Notes under the pieces: model-generated
The model's database searches: none
The model's input: the letters and a program-made list of their open reading frames with translations, nothing else
Told to the model about the DNA's origin: nothing
Position numbers and translations under genes: made by a program
Part shown: one piece after another, positions 54,512 through 63,585 of the stretch
How positions within the stretch are numbered: position 1 is the stretch's first letter
Layout: every line of letters starts with the position of its first letter
From: a gamma proteobacterium HdN1
GTDB taxonomy: Bacteria; Pseudomonadota; Gammaproteobacteria; Pseudomonadales; Ketobacteraceae
Length of the DNA stretch: 64,000 bases
Direction: 5' to 3'
Assembly (NCBI GenBank): GCA_000198515.1
Contig: FP929140.1
Span: 186,001-250,000 of the forward strand

Positions 54512-55504
54512 CTATTGCAAAAATTCCCGCAGGCGTTGCAGGAGCAGCGCCTTCATCGGGGCGGGAGATTTTTGCTGAACCCCCGCTTTGGCAGGATCAC
54601 AATTATTCACCAAGCGTGAAAGCCAGAAGCGTAGCGCAGCAAACACCAGATATTCAGGCAGGGCTGCGATTTCGATTGCTTGCAGAGGGCGAATTTCTTG
54701 ATAGCCGCTCAGCACGGCGGAATAACGCGCCTCATCCAGTGTGCCGTCATCGTGAATACACCAGTCGTTCATTACGATCGCGATGTCATACACAAACACA
54801 TCGTTACAGGCATAGTAAAAGTCAATGATGCCGGTGAGCTGGTTGCCCTCAAATAGCGCGTTATCGTGGAATAAATCGCCGTGAGTAACACCGCGCGGAA
54901 GTTCTGGCCCCGCGATTTCACGCTTCTGCCAACGGGCAATCTCGCGCTGGAGCAGGGAGGTGTCGTTGGCGTCGAGCAGCGGCTGAACGCGCGCTGCGCT
55001 TTGTTTGCGCCACTCGCCGTTGAAATCGCCTTGCCGATGCAGTGAAAAGCCTTTGCTGGCTGCGTGAAGCTCTGCCAGCGCCTTTCCAATCGCGCGGCAC
55101 TGGGCAATATTCGGTGTCTGAATATGTTTGCCAGGCAAACGCGGAACTACCATGCATGGCTTATTGTGCAGAAACTGAAGAAAATTTCCTTGATGATCCA
55201 AAAGCGGTGCAGGAACAGGCAGGTCCGCCTGTTGCAGGTGTGTTAGTAGGTTTGCAAAATAGGGCAAATCGCGTTCATTGACCGATTCGAACACGGTTAA
55301 AACCAGAGATCGGTTTGTGGTATTTGTTTCGAGAGAATCGCGATCGTTTTGCCCAGTATGCTGTGCAGCTTGGGCTACTTCGAGAAAATAGTTGGAGTTT
55401 TCAATGCCGCTGGTCGTGGCTTCTAGGCGCAGCAGTTTTAGATTTCCGTAACGAGCAAGGAAAGTGGTGACTTCATCGAACTGTAATTGCGTATATACAG
55501 ACAA
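54512..55504 (-). CDS. thrB: homoserine kinase type II ThrB
   Basis: The protein has 330 residues, of the aminoglycoside-phosphotransferase-like homoserine kinase family used by pseudomonads. It starts YTQLQFDEVTTFLARYG, and carries SGIENSNYFLEV. The catalytic loop is GVTHGDLFHDNALFEG, followed by GIIDFYYACNDVFVYDIAI. It phosphorylates homoserine on the way to threonine. Neighbouring DUF2782 is its usual companion. Confidence 0.93.
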   Translation of the reverse strand: MSVYTQLQFDEVTTFLARYGNLKLLRLEATTSGIENSNYFLEVAQAAQHTGQNDRDSLETNTTNRSLVLTVFESVNERDLPYFANLLTHLQQADLPVPAPLLDHQGNFLQFLHNKPCMVVPRLPGKHIQTPNIAQCRAIGKALAELHAASKGFSLHRQGDFNGEWRKQSAARVQPLLDANDTSLLQREIARWQKREIAGPELPRGVTHGDLFHDNALFEGNQLTGIIDFYYACNDVFVYDIAIVMNDWCIHDDGTLDEARYSAVLSGYQEIRPLQAIEIAALPEYLVFAALRFWLSRLVNNCDPAKAGVQQKSPAPMKALLLQRLREFLQ

Positions 55505-55522
55505 GACTCGAAGCTCCCAAAA

Positions 55523-55548
55523 CGATTGTTGGCACCGATTGTTGAGAC
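55523..55548. repeat. 2 x 13-bp tandem repeat after the DUF2782 gene
   Basis: CGATTGTTGGCAC (55523-55535) and CGATTGTTGAGAC (55536-55548) lie head to tail, in the gap after the DUF2782 stop (minus strand) and before thrB. Confidence 0.75.
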
Positions 55549-55554
55549 CTAGGA

Positions 55555-55866
55555 TTACCAGGATTTAATGACCCACTGCGGCACTAGCATGCGATCACTG
55601 CTGTTCTGGATAAAATTGCCGTCGCCGTTCAAGTCCACAAGAAAATACGGCTTCCCGTGTTTTGGTACTACTTTTATTCCGTAGATCTTGCCGTCGATCT
55701 GGTGAATTTCGATGGTCTGATCAGCGTTTTGCACAATCGTTACTTTATCGCGCTTGCTTGGCACAATCGGTTGTTCGTCGGGCGTTTGTGGTTCGACGCG
55801 CGCATTCGAAAGCGTTGGAAGTGCGGCGAGGGTTGCAGCGATCAAAGCAATAAAAATGGGTTTCAT
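55555..55866 (-). CDS. DUF2782 exported protein
   Basis: The protein has 103 residues. A signal peptide (IALIAATLAALPTLSNA) is followed by a small beta domain with RDKVTIVQNADQTIEIHQIDGKIYGIKVVP and KPYFLVDLNGDG. DUF2782 is found between polA and thrB in pseudomonads; function unknown. The start ATG 55866 has AGGGA in front. Here polA is not next to it: the other side is the decayed copy of the tamB 3' end, 50 bases away. Confidence 0.87.
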   Translation of the reverse strand: MKPIFIALIAATLAALPTLSNARVEPQTPDEQPIVPSKRDKVTIVQNADQTIEIHQIDGKIYGIKVVPKHGKPYFLVDLNGDGNFIQNSSDRMLVPQWVIKSW

Positions 55867-55916
55867 TCGAGCGTATCCCTGAAAAAATTGTGAAGGTGAA
55901 ACATGCGAGCGGTTGC

Positions 55917-56058
55917 TGTACTGCAAAGCTATAAAGCGCAACCAGCGCGTTTACCTGCATGTTGATCCCAACCCCATATTGTACCAACAGCCTTGGTGAA
56001 AGATAGCCGCCCACGTTGATGCTGTCATTGTTATCGTTATCTGTACCGCTGGAAATCT
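55917..56058 (-). pseudogene. decayed second copy of the tamB 3' end
   Basis: On the minus strand this reads SSGTDNDNNDSINVGGYLSP, then RLLVQYGVG, then VNALVALYSFAVQ, nearly the same as the TamB C-terminus (residues 1336-1406 or so). It lacks 66 bases (22 codons) in the middle, and the stop codon is lost. It matches 57512-57720 at roughly four bases in five, with long identical runs such as CTTGGTGAAAGATAGCCGCC. The Xre-RES cassette lies between it and the intact tamB. Confidence 0.85.
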
Positions 56059-56137
56059 TACCCAATTCGGCCCGTGTAGGCGCTTTGCCGTTAGGTCTAC
56101 ATGGGGCTTGCTGAGGGCGGCTTAAACGGAGCCTTAA

Positions 56138-56173
56138 TTGACGAATTTGACGAATTAGAATATAGTATCGTCA
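56138..56173 (+). promoter_or_regulatory. promoter and operator of the Xre/RES cassette
   Basis: TTGACG (56138-56143) and TATAGT (56161-56166) are 17 bases apart. A second TTGACG lies at 56147-56152, and TGACGA (56148-56153) is inverted as TCGTCA (56168-56173), enclosing the -10. The antitoxin of such pairs usually represses its own promoter, and this dyad is a fitting site. Confidence 0.7.
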
Positions 56174-56196
56174 TTCTCGCAACAGCGGAGGTCGTG

Positions 56197-56838
56197 ATGC
56201 CAGCGCCCATGCTCAGCTACCCCACCGCCCTCGATGAGGTGGGTAGCACCCTTTCTGTTCCCGTAGCCATGCCCGAGGACATTGATCCTGCGGTCGTGTC
56301 CTCGTTTGTCCAAGCTTTGGAGAAGGCTCTGGTAGTGATGGCGCACGCCCGTCAAGGCGAGGTGATTGCCCGCGCGGACCAGCTCGCCGAACTTGCCTCC
56401 GGCTTGCTGGAGCCGAGCACAGAGCTGCTCGCCGATCGCGTCAATCGCATGAACACTCTCCGTCAGGTCTTCGCCGATGGCGATTGGTTGAGTGCGGAGC
56501 AACTCAATGTGCTGCAGGACAAGCCCCCAAAGAATAAGTCGCAGCCGGCAAGCGACTGGAAACGGCGCGGCAGGGTCTTTGCCGTGAGCCATGGCTCGCG
56601 CGAGTATTACCCGCGCTACCAGTTCGATGCCATGTACGAGCCGCTTCCCATTATCCGGGAAGTGCTGGCGGCTTTTGGTGAGGTGGCGGATCCTTGGGTG
56701 CTCGCGGCTTGGTTCCACTATCCGAACGGGTGGCTCGCGGGCGTCGATGGTGCTCCGCTGGCTCCAAAGGATGCGTTGAACAGAGGTGAGGACGTTGTGC
56801 GGGCGGCTGCCAAGCGCCAAGGCAGCTACCTCGCATGA
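56197..56838 (+). CDS. Xre/MbcA/ParS-type antitoxin of the RES toxin
   Basis: The protein has 213 residues. The C-terminal half holds the toxin-binding domain of this antitoxin family: RGRVFAVSHGSREYYPRYQF, then PLPIIREVLAAFGEVADPWVLAAWF, then HYPNGWL and PLAPKDALN. The N-terminal 90 residues are less typical; a clear HTH is not evident by eye. It overlaps the RES gene by ATGA. The start ATG at 56197 is right after GCGGAGG; an upstream ATG at 56101 would put 32 extra residues in front and overlap the promoter. Base composition is more GC-rich than the flanks, pointing to acquisition by transfer. Confidence 0.85.
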   Translation: MPAPMLSYPTALDEVGSTLSVPVAMPEDIDPAVVSSFVQALEKALVVMAHARQGEVIARADQLAELASGLLEPSTELLADRVNRMNTLRQVFADGDWLSAEQLNVLQDKPPKNKSQPASDWKRRGRVFAVSHGSREYYPRYQFDAMYEPLPIIREVLAAFGEVADPWVLAAWFHYPNGWLAGVDGAPLAPKDALNRGEDVVRAAAKRQGSYLA

Positions 56839-57491
56839 CCGCGCCGGCCGATGGCGCGCTGCAGGCTCCTCGGGCGAGCGAGGATTTCGAGGTTCGCGAG
56901 CTCCAGCACGGTGAGGTGGCCGAGTGGTTCCACGTCTACTGCACGCGCAACTACCCGGACACCAACGCTCGCACCTTCGCGCAGGGCTGGGGCGACACGC
57001 GCTTCGCGCCCATTCAGGAGGTGGACGGGACAGCGGTGCACACCTATTACGTCGCCAGCACGCCCGAGGCGGCCTACATGGAGTCGGTACTACACGATGT
57101 GCCGCTGGCTCCGGCCGGTATGTTCGAGGTGGCCTCTCTGCGGTACTTTCACCTAGTGCGGCTGCGCTTGCCGCCGGTGCTACGCTATGTCAGCTTCCAC
57201 ACGCCGTTCCTGCCCCAGTTGGGCATCACGCGGGCGCAGCTCATCGACAGTCCGCCGGCGTTCTACGATTCAACACGCAAGTGGTCGCAGGCTGCCTGTC
57301 TGCAGTGCGCCGACGCGCAAGCTGTGGGTTACGGCTCCAAGCGCGACGACGCGGCGCGTTGCCTTCTGCTGTTCGGGCAGCGATTGCCAGATCCGCCCTT
57401 TGAGGTGCTTGGGGAAGAACCCTTGGCCTTGGGCCCCAGACGCGATGAGCTGCTCCGGCTGGTGAGGGCTCTCAAGTTGCATGAGGTTTGA
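56835..57491 (+). CDS. RES-domain toxin (NAD+-degrading family)
   Basis: The protein has 218 residues. The RES domain has Arg56-Phe-Ala-Pro (RFAPI), Tyr71-Tyr72 and Glu83 (AAYMESVLHD), the conserved Arg, Tyr and Glu of the family, and a later Ser (FYDSTRKWSQ). RES toxins of known pairs degrade NAD+ and stop growth. It overlaps the antitoxin by four bases. The stop lies 5 bases before the 16-bp repeat that joins the tamB end. Two sampled 60-base lines (56881-57000) have 36 and 43 G+C of 60, well above the DUF2782 region nearby (28 of 60 at 55681-55740). Confidence 0.88.
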   Translation: MTAPADGALQAPRASEDFEVRELQHGEVAEWFHVYCTRNYPDTNARTFAQGWGDTRFAPIQEVDGTAVHTYYVASTPEAAYMESVLHDVPLAPAGMFEVASLRYFHLVRLRLPPVLRYVSFHTPFLPQLGITRAQLIDSPPAFYDSTRKWSQAACLQCADAQAVGYGSKRDDAARCLLLFGQRLPDPPFEVLGEEPLALGPRRDELLRLVRALKLHEV

Positions 57492-57495
57492 GCTG

Positions 57496-57527
57496 TTGCA
57501 CTTCAAAGCTATTGCACTTCAAAACTA
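57496..57527. repeat. 2 x 16-bp tandem repeat at the tamB stop, cassette border
   Basis: TTGCACTTCAAAGCTA (57496-57511) is followed at once by TTGCACTTCAAAACTA (57512-57527). They encode the last TamB residues (YSFEVQ) on the minus strand; the stop TAG is 57509-57511. The outer copy is a leftover piece of a tamB end and lies between the RES stop and the intact tamB end. Confidence 0.85.
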
Positions 57528-60500
57528 TAAAGAATATCTAGCGCGTTTTCAGCGCCGCTCAATGCCTCCAAAAAGATTTTTTGAGTCAGGCGATAGCGTA
57601 AGGTCAAAGTATTGACCGGCGTATTGAGCCCAACACCATATTGCACGAACAACCTTGGTGAAAGATAGCCGCCTACGTTGATACTGTCATTGTTATCGTT
57701 GTCGGTGCTGGTGGAAATCTCAAAGTCATCAATGCCCACTTTGCTGGCAAGATCGCGGGTATAGTCACCCGTACCGTATAAGCCGAGGGTGAGAAGCGCT
57801 TGGTTCATGGCAAAACTGCCGGTAGAGCCGCTGCTTTCGCGGGAACGGCCCAGCACGATGTAGCTCAAAATGTCCTGTTCCGGCATGGCGGGTGTTGAAA
57901 ATAGGCTGGATTCGGGTTGCTGTGGTGTGCCGGTAATGTTGATGCCCGCCGTGACGGTGGTGCCTTCTGGAGTGAGGATTTCCCGCACTGCGGTGATGGA
58001 CAGCACAGGGTTGTCGACGGGGCCATTGAAGAGGATTTGGCCTTTGGTAATCTTCAGCTTTTGCCCGTAACCGGTATAGGTGCCTTCGCTGATATTGATG
58101 ACGCCGTGGCCTTCGGGGTCGTTGGGCTCAATACGCTGGATTCCGACCACGCCGTTCATTCTTACGTCAGCGCCAAAGCCTTCGAGTTTGATCAGGTCAG
58201 AGATTTGAACACCGACGTTTACGTCAACGTTTAACGCGCGCTCCGGTTCGAGGGATTTTCGGGAGTCGGTATACAACGCATCTTTTGAAACATCGACCGA
58301 GTTTTCCGGCAATTTTACGATCCGGATAAACCCCTCTTTTAAGTGGACAAGGCCGCCCAGCGTCAACCGCTCGCCATCGCTTGCAAGCGTGAGATTGGTA
58401 TCTGCACGTAGATTAATATCGCTCCCTTGTTTTACTAATAGTTGCTGGCCTTGAAAGCTTGAGTGGGTCAGCAGCTTGCCGCTGCTCCAGTCAGCAGTGG
58501 ACTTCAGCGTTGCTTGGCTGTCTTTCCCTGCGCGCATTTCTGCATCCACGCGTGCGCTTTGTTGGGTAAAATGTGCGCGTGCTGCAATGCCTGTAAAACT
58601 GATGGGCAGGGCTGCACTACTGAACCTACCTTCGGAGAGCTGAAGATCCCCTTCGATCGCAGGCAAGGCAAGGCGCCCGCCAATTGTAAAGCGGCCGTTT
58701 ATTTGGCCATCAAGTTTATCTGCTTCAGTAACGAATGAACGCAGAGGCGCGAGATCTACTTGCTGAATGTCGATATGGCCGACCAGCGCCCGCTCGTTGT
58801 GGAGGTCTGCTCTGAGTTCACCTTGGACTTTACCGCCTTGCTCGCCCAACAGGGATAGTTTGGCAGTGAGCGCATCGCCGGTAAGTGCGGCATCAATATT
58901 TGCCTGTACGGTGGGGGGCGTATCGTCGCCCGCAAGTGGCGCTGTTGTGGTCAATGTGGCGCCAAGGCGTGCTTCGCCGTGAAGTTCTCCGTTACGGTGA
59001 TAGAAATGTGCCTGCCCCTCAAAAGGCCCGTCAATCAGCGCGCTATCGTCAAGTGCAAGGGCAAGCCAAGGGCTAACGTTGCCGTGCGCATCCAGCGTTA
59101 GGTCAAGGCCGCCCTTGAGTGCGTAGTAACCCTTGCCGCAGAGTACGCTTTGCGTGCTGCTTAAGCAGCCTTGTGAGAACGTGAACTCCCCGCTCGTTTG
59201 TGACCAGTGGGCAACAAGCGGCGTGCTCAACTGCCAGTGAAGCCCGCGATCATCTTGAGCTGCGCCGCGCAGTTCGGCGCTCTCGCCGCGCAGCGATAAG
59301 TGCAAATCCAAAGCCTCTAGCCCCCATTGGGCGTCGCGATCGCCCAGCGTGGTCGAGAGCAGCTGAAGCTCGCCGCTAAGGTCTGGCCAGCCACGCTGAA
59401 TTGTGCCGGAAACCGCTCCAGAGAACGTGCCTTCACGCAGCGTGATGGCGTCTACCCAAGGCGCTGCCCAGCGGATGGGGATGGGGTCGGTTTGCAAGGA
59501 GATGGTTTGCGTTTGCGGCTGTTCATAGTTGGGAATCTGAATGCTGAACTGGCTTTTGGTGGCAGGGTTCCAGTGGATCTGCGCCTCTGCGTCGATCCGC
59601 TTCTGGCGGAGCTGGCCTTTGAGCTGGATGTGATTTGCGTCTAGGGATGGCGTGATCGGCTTACCTGCAAGCTCGTTCAGATGGATTTGCTCGCCGTTGA
59701 GTTGCCACTGGGCTTGTGAGATGCCTCGACTTCCCAACGTTGCGTCTGCGTTGCCGGTCCAGCGTCCTGCCTTGCCGTTCAGCCAAGATGTATTTTTGGG
59801 GCTGACAGGTAACGATGATAGTAAGTGGATCAAAAAATCGGGATCGAACTGTTGAGCGCGCAGGGCCACGGTGCCGGAATCATTTGCAGGGCGCCATTTT
59901 GCGTCGATACAAAGCGCTTCGGATGGGTTTGTGCGGGCGAGTGGCTTTGATGGAGACGGCGATGGTAGCTGCGATGGTTGCTTTGAAACCGGAACAGCTT
60001 GCAGGCAGGTGGCTTCAAGAGTGAGCGCATTTTCCTCTTTTGCATAGACGAGCATTGCCGGCGGGTTGATGCGTAGGCTAGAACCGTCTTTGCTCACTTG
60101 TGTGCCCGCAAAAGAGCCGCGCCAGTGTTCGTCGATCCATGCACCGGCAATTTTTGCTTGGGCTTGATAGCCGTTCCACTGCGCGGTGGCATTAAGCTCG
60201 TGCTTTTCCAGAGTGCCATGAAGTTGAAGCTTGCTTTCTCGCAGTTGCTCACCCTGAAGGACAAGATTCTTACTTGCGAGAGTAAGCGCAACTTCCGGCG
60301 CGTTGAGTGCGCCCGTCAATTTCAATTGGCCTTCTGCGCCGCCCGCTAATGTGGGCAAAAGTTCCTGCAGGGCGGGGAGCTGGAGTGTTCCATTAAAATC
60401 CCAAGTGCTCGCCAATTTTCCGGAAAATAAAGCGCGGTTGCTGCCTACGCGCGCGGAAAATTCGCGCACGTCCAAGCTGTCTGCCGTATGTGTCAAATCG

Positions 60501-61729
60501 GTGGCGAGCTGTATTGGGTGGTTCTGCCAGGTACCGCTTGTTTCACGAATTTCAACGTGATTCCGAAAAGGAAGATCCAAAAACCACTCGCCGGTGACGT
60601 GCGCCTTAGCATTGACGTTAGACTGGACATCCGGGATCCACGTCGCGGCGTCAATTTGGGAGAATTCGCTTTCAACATCCCAAAACAACTTTGGATACCA
60701 CGTAAACTTCCCCGCAAGCTGCGCTCGCTGGTCGCCAACTGCGAGATCAACGGTGCCGTTATCAAGGCCGAAAAAATCTCCGTCGGTGATGATTTTGGCT
60801 TCTACATCGGGCGTTTCCGGTATGCCGCCGACGGTGGTTGTGCCTTCCACATGCCAGCGGTTTATATGGCCGCTAATGGCAGCAACGGTCCTGCCGAGCG
60901 TGATTGGCACCTCGTCTACCAGTTGAATGGGCGCGTTCTGCTTCAGTTGAGCGTTTACCGGCCAGCCTGTCTCTCGGAACGACGCGCCAATAGTAGCTTC
61001 CGCTTCGACCAAGCCGTGGGTGACCGCCTCAATTTTGGGAGAAAGCGCACTCCCGCGTATTTCTGCCCCAATGTCTAGATCAGGCAGATCCGCGCCGAAA
61101 TCCAGCTTTACTTGGGTGCTCAAGCTGGCGGCTGTCTCGCCACGAAGATCCAAGCTGCCATTTACTGCCGCATGAATCGTAAGCCCCGAAAACTCAATGC
61201 GCGTATGTGCATCGTCTAAAAAAATCACATCGCCTTCATTGCGGAAACGCAGCAAGCCATCGCGAATCGCCCAAGAATCCTCACCGTCCAGAAACTTCAA
61301 CTCTTGAAGGCTAGCTTCTTGTACATCGACCCGAATCGGTAAATGAATAGGCGGCAGGGAAATGGCTGGAAAATCAAAATCGGGCGCATCATCGCTCGCC
61401 GGCGAAAATTCAAGAGTCGTCTTACCGATGGCAAGTCGTTCAACACAAAGATCCATTTTCAACAGGCATCGCGGTGAAAGGTCGAGCGCAAGCTGATCCA
61501 AATTTAGCTGAAGATTGCTGTCTACATAGCGAAGGTTGTGCAGCGTAAAACCCGTCAAAATACTGCCGCTAGCGTCCTCTACGGTAAGGTTGGGAAGTGC
61601 GCTCAGGCCAGAATGCAATAGCACGCGCAAACCTGCATTTGAAAACAGCAAAAACGCGGTCAGCAAAAGCGGTACAACGGCCAGCACCAGCAAACTCCGC
61701 CACCCAAAACGAAATAGCCGTGCGATCAT
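57509..61729 (-). CDS. tamB: translocation and assembly module subunit TamB
   Basis: The protein has 1406 residues. One N-terminal membrane anchor (LLVLAVVPLLLTAFLLFS) is followed by a long periplasmic beta-rich rod and a conserved C-terminal DUF490 domain (GVVGIQRIEP, GTYTGYGQKLKITKGQILFNG, ILSYIVLGRS). TamB spans the periplasm and works with TamA in outer membrane protein or lipid transport. It starts by ATGA overlap with the tamA stop. The C-terminal 70 residues are copied in the decayed form at 55917-56058. It appears intact here. Confidence 0.95.
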   Translation of the reverse strand: MIARLFRFGWRSLLVLAVVPLLLTAFLLFSNAGLRVLLHSGLSALPNLTVEDASGSILTGFTLHNLRYVDSNLQLNLDQLALDLSPRCLLKMDLCVERLAIGKTTLEFSPASDDAPDFDFPAISLPPIHLPIRVDVQEASLQELKFLDGEDSWAIRDGLLRFRNEGDVIFLDDAHTRIEFSGLTIHAAVNGSLDLRGETAASLSTQVKLDFGADLPDLDIGAEIRGSALSPKIEAVTHGLVEAEATIGASFRETGWPVNAQLKQNAPIQLVDEVPITLGRTVAAISGHINRWHVEGTTTVGGIPETPDVEAKIITDGDFFGLDNGTVDLAVGDQRAQLAGKFTWYPKLFWDVESEFSQIDAATWIPDVQSNVNAKAHVTGEWFLDLPFRNHVEIRETSGTWQNHPIQLATDLTHTADSLDVREFSARVGSNRALFSGKLASTWDFNGTLQLPALQELLPTLAGGAEGQLKLTGALNAPEVALTLASKNLVLQGEQLRESKLQLHGTLEKHELNATAQWNGYQAQAKIAGAWIDEHWRGSFAGTQVSKDGSSLRINPPAMLVYAKEENALTLEATCLQAVPVSKQPSQLPSPSPSKPLARTNPSEALCIDAKWRPANDSGTVALRAQQFDPDFLIHLLSSLPVSPKNTSWLNGKAGRWTGNADATLGSRGISQAQWQLNGEQIHLNELAGKPITPSLDANHIQLKGQLRQKRIDAEAQIHWNPATKSQFSIQIPNYEQPQTQTISLQTDPIPIRWAAPWVDAITLREGTFSGAVSGTIQRGWPDLSGELQLLSTTLGDRDAQWGLEALDLHLSLRGESAELRGAAQDDRGLHWQLSTPLVAHWSQTSGEFTFSQGCLSSTQSVLCGKGYYALKGGLDLTLDAHGNVSPWLALALDDSALIDGPFEGQAHFYHRNGELHGEARLGATLTTTAPLAGDDTPPTVQANIDAALTGDALTAKLSLLGEQGGKVQGELRADLHNERALVGHIDIQQVDLAPLRSFVTEADKLDGQINGRFTIGGRLALPAIEGDLQLSEGRFSSAALPISFTGIAARAHFTQQSARVDAEMRAGKDSQATLKSTADWSSGKLLTHSSFQGQQLLVKQGSDINLRADTNLTLASDGERLTLGGLVHLKEGFIRIVKLPENSVDVSKDALYTDSRKSLEPERALNVDVNVGVQISDLIKLEGFGADVRMNGVVGIQRIEPNDPEGHGVINISEGTYTGYGQKLKITKGQILFNGPVDNPVLSITAVREILTPEGTTVTAGINITGTPQQPESSLFSTPAMPEQDILSYIVLGRSRESSGSTGSFAMNQALLTLGLYGTGDYTRDLASKVGIDDFEISTSTDNDNNDSINVGGYLSPRLFVQYGVGLNTPVNTLTLRYRLTQKIFLEALSGAENALDILYSFEVQ

Positions 61730-63585
61730 AATGGCGGCCCCATAAAGATATGAAATTCGTACCCCTTGTTGTTGTCGTCCACCCGTTTGGCAATGTCCAA
61801 GCGAATATTGCCCACTGGCGATAGCCAGCGAATCCCTGTGCCGATGCCGGTATGATAAGGCTCATCGCTGTTATTAAAAGCGCGGCCACGATCTACAAAT
61901 AGCGCCCACTGCCAGCGATCCAGAAATCGGTAAAGATATTCGGTGCTTGCTAGACTCAAATAACGCGCACCTTGAGTGTTGTTGTTCGCGTCTTTCGGGC
62001 TAAGCGTTTGATAGCCGTAGCCGCGAATACTTTGATCGCCCCCTGCGAAAAAACGCCGCGTATAAGGCACCTTGAAAAATTCATCTGCGTCGATATATCC
62101 ACCTTCAACCTTGAGCAGAACCTGCTGCCGCTCGCTAACAGGAACCAGCCATTTCGCCAAGCCATGTACGCGGTAGAAGCGCGTATCTGCGCCCAGCGTT
62201 GGATTTGAATATTCGGTTTCAAAGAGATAGCGGTGGCCTTCACGAATAATCGGAGTTCCACGCAGCACCAATTGCGAGAATGCAAACCCAGGCGTTACAA
62301 AAAAACGGTTGGAAATGCCTTCGGTTTTATTCTCTTGGGTCAGCGTAACGTATAGATTGCGAACCCACAGGTTTTCAAATTCGTGGTTGTGCGAGAACGT
62401 GAATGACGTCGTCTGTACCTGCGTATCGCCGATGAGTTCGTCGATATAGCTGGCTTGCCCGAGATAGTAGTTTTTGAGTGGATGGCCGTCGGGAATCTTG
62501 TATTCAAATTCCATCGACTTTTGGCGTTCGGTGAGCTGCAATGTGGCGCCTGTAGAGTGCCCATAATCATTAATTACAGGCTTGTTCCACTGAAAGCGGC
62601 TGCGCGCGCCGCTATCGGTTCCATAGCCTAAGCCCACGTTAAAGTGATGAGCACGATCGTCGATTAAATTCACAATAATCGGTACCTTGCGATCGACGAT
62701 CTGATCACGATCCGCCTTGACGTTTAAATCCTTGAAAAAACCGCAGTCTAAGAGCGATTTGTAGAGCTCGGTGACTTTCGACTCCTGATAAGGGTCGCCA
62801 GGCTTAAAGCGCAAAAACTGATGCAGGCGCGCTTGTTCGATGCGCGTGCCCTGCATAACGACTTCACCAAAATGATAGCGCTGCACTGTATCCAACGTAA
62901 GTCGCATTCGCGCAGAGTGCTTATCTCGGTTGATGCGTAATTCGCTGCGCGTCCAGTGCGCGTCAAAATAGCCCTGCTGTATGCTGAATTCGCGCAAGCC
63001 CCGCTTAAAATCATCGTATTTTGCGTGGTTCAGAACATCGCCCCGCTTGGGTGCTTCACGAGCAATCCAACGTTGCAAAAGATGGTTGGATTCACCCTCC
63101 CCAGTAAGTACAACGTCTGGCTTTAGCCACGTCACTGCCTTGCCGGGGGTAATGCGAACCTTGATTTCCTTTGCGCCTTTCTCAATGCCCGACACCTTGA
63201 TTTCTGCGTCGTAATAGCCAAGCGCATTGAGGGCGGCGTTGGTTGATGTCAGCACATTGGTTTCTAGGCGGCGGGGCTGTAGTAGGTCGCGGGTGTCTAA
63301 GTCGCTGAGGTGGAGCTTAACATTCTGACGGAGCGCTTGCGTGCCGCCACTGACGTTTACGTCTAGCGGTGCGGCATAGACCCACCCCGCGGCCAGTGTA
63401 AGCAGGAGGGCGGCAAGCCAACGCGTGCACAAGAAGCCAGTAGTAAAGGTGCGCGTCCACACGTACCCTGTTGTCGAAAAACGGGCGTGCTTCTTGGTTG
63501 AGGCGCAGCGGGTCGAGGCGCAGCGCGCTTTGGTCGAGGGGCAAGAGTGCGCTATGGTTGAGGGGAAGGCAAAACGCATGGACAT
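61726..63585 (-). CDS. tamA: translocation and assembly module subunit TamA
   Basis: The protein is about 619 residues, of the Omp85 family: three POTRA domains (about 80-280) and a 16-strand barrel ending in FHIFMGPPL. GYYDAEIKV, GYFDAHWTR and the barrel motif FFAGGDQSIRGYGYQTL (the RGY loop that plugs the pore) are clear. It sits in the outer membrane and works with TamB. The start is uncertain: after the ATG at 63585 come 40 odd residues of Ser-Thr-Lys repeats before the signal peptide (LAALLLTLAAGWVYA). These come from a DNA repeat, so a later start (GTG at 63462, or a TTG) is possible. Confidence 0.92.
   Translation of the reverse strand: MSMRFAFPSTIAHSCPSTKARCASTRCASTKKHARFSTTGYVWTRTFTTGFLCTRWLAALLLTLAAGWVYAAPLDVNVSGGTQALRQNVKLHLSDLDTRDLLQPRRLETNVLTSTNAALNALGYYDAEIKVSGIEKGAKEIKVRITPGKAVTWLKPDVVLTGEGESNHLLQRWIAREAPKRGDVLNHAKYDDFKRGLREFSIQQGYFDAHWTRSELRINRDKHSARMRLTLDTVQRYHFGEVVMQGTRIEQARLHQFLRFKPGDPYQESKVTELYKSLLDCGFFKDLNVKADRDQIVDRKVPIIVNLIDDRAHHFNVGLGYGTDSGARSRFQWNKPVINDYGHSTGATLQLTERQKSMEFEYKIPDGHPLKNYYLGQASYIDELIGDTQVQTTSFTFSHNHEFENLWVRNLYVTLTQENKTEGISNRFFVTPGFAFSQLVLRGTPIIREGHRYLFETEYSNPTLGADTRFYRVHGLAKWLVPVSERQQVLLKVEGGYIDADEFFKVPYTRRFFAGGDQSIRGYGYQTLSPKDANNNTQGARYLSLASTEYLYRFLDRWQWALFVDRGRAFNNSDEPYHTGIGTGIRWLSPVGNIRLDIAKRVDDNNKGYEFHIFMGPPL
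63496..63570. repeat. 4 x 15-bp degenerate repeat at the tamA 5' end
   Basis: GGTyGAGGsGmAGm-like units lie at 63496, 63511, 63532 and 63556. The first two are adjacent and nearly identical. Translated, they give a Ser-Thr-Lys-rich stretch before the TamA signal peptide; they may be upstream of the true start. Confidence 0.65.
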
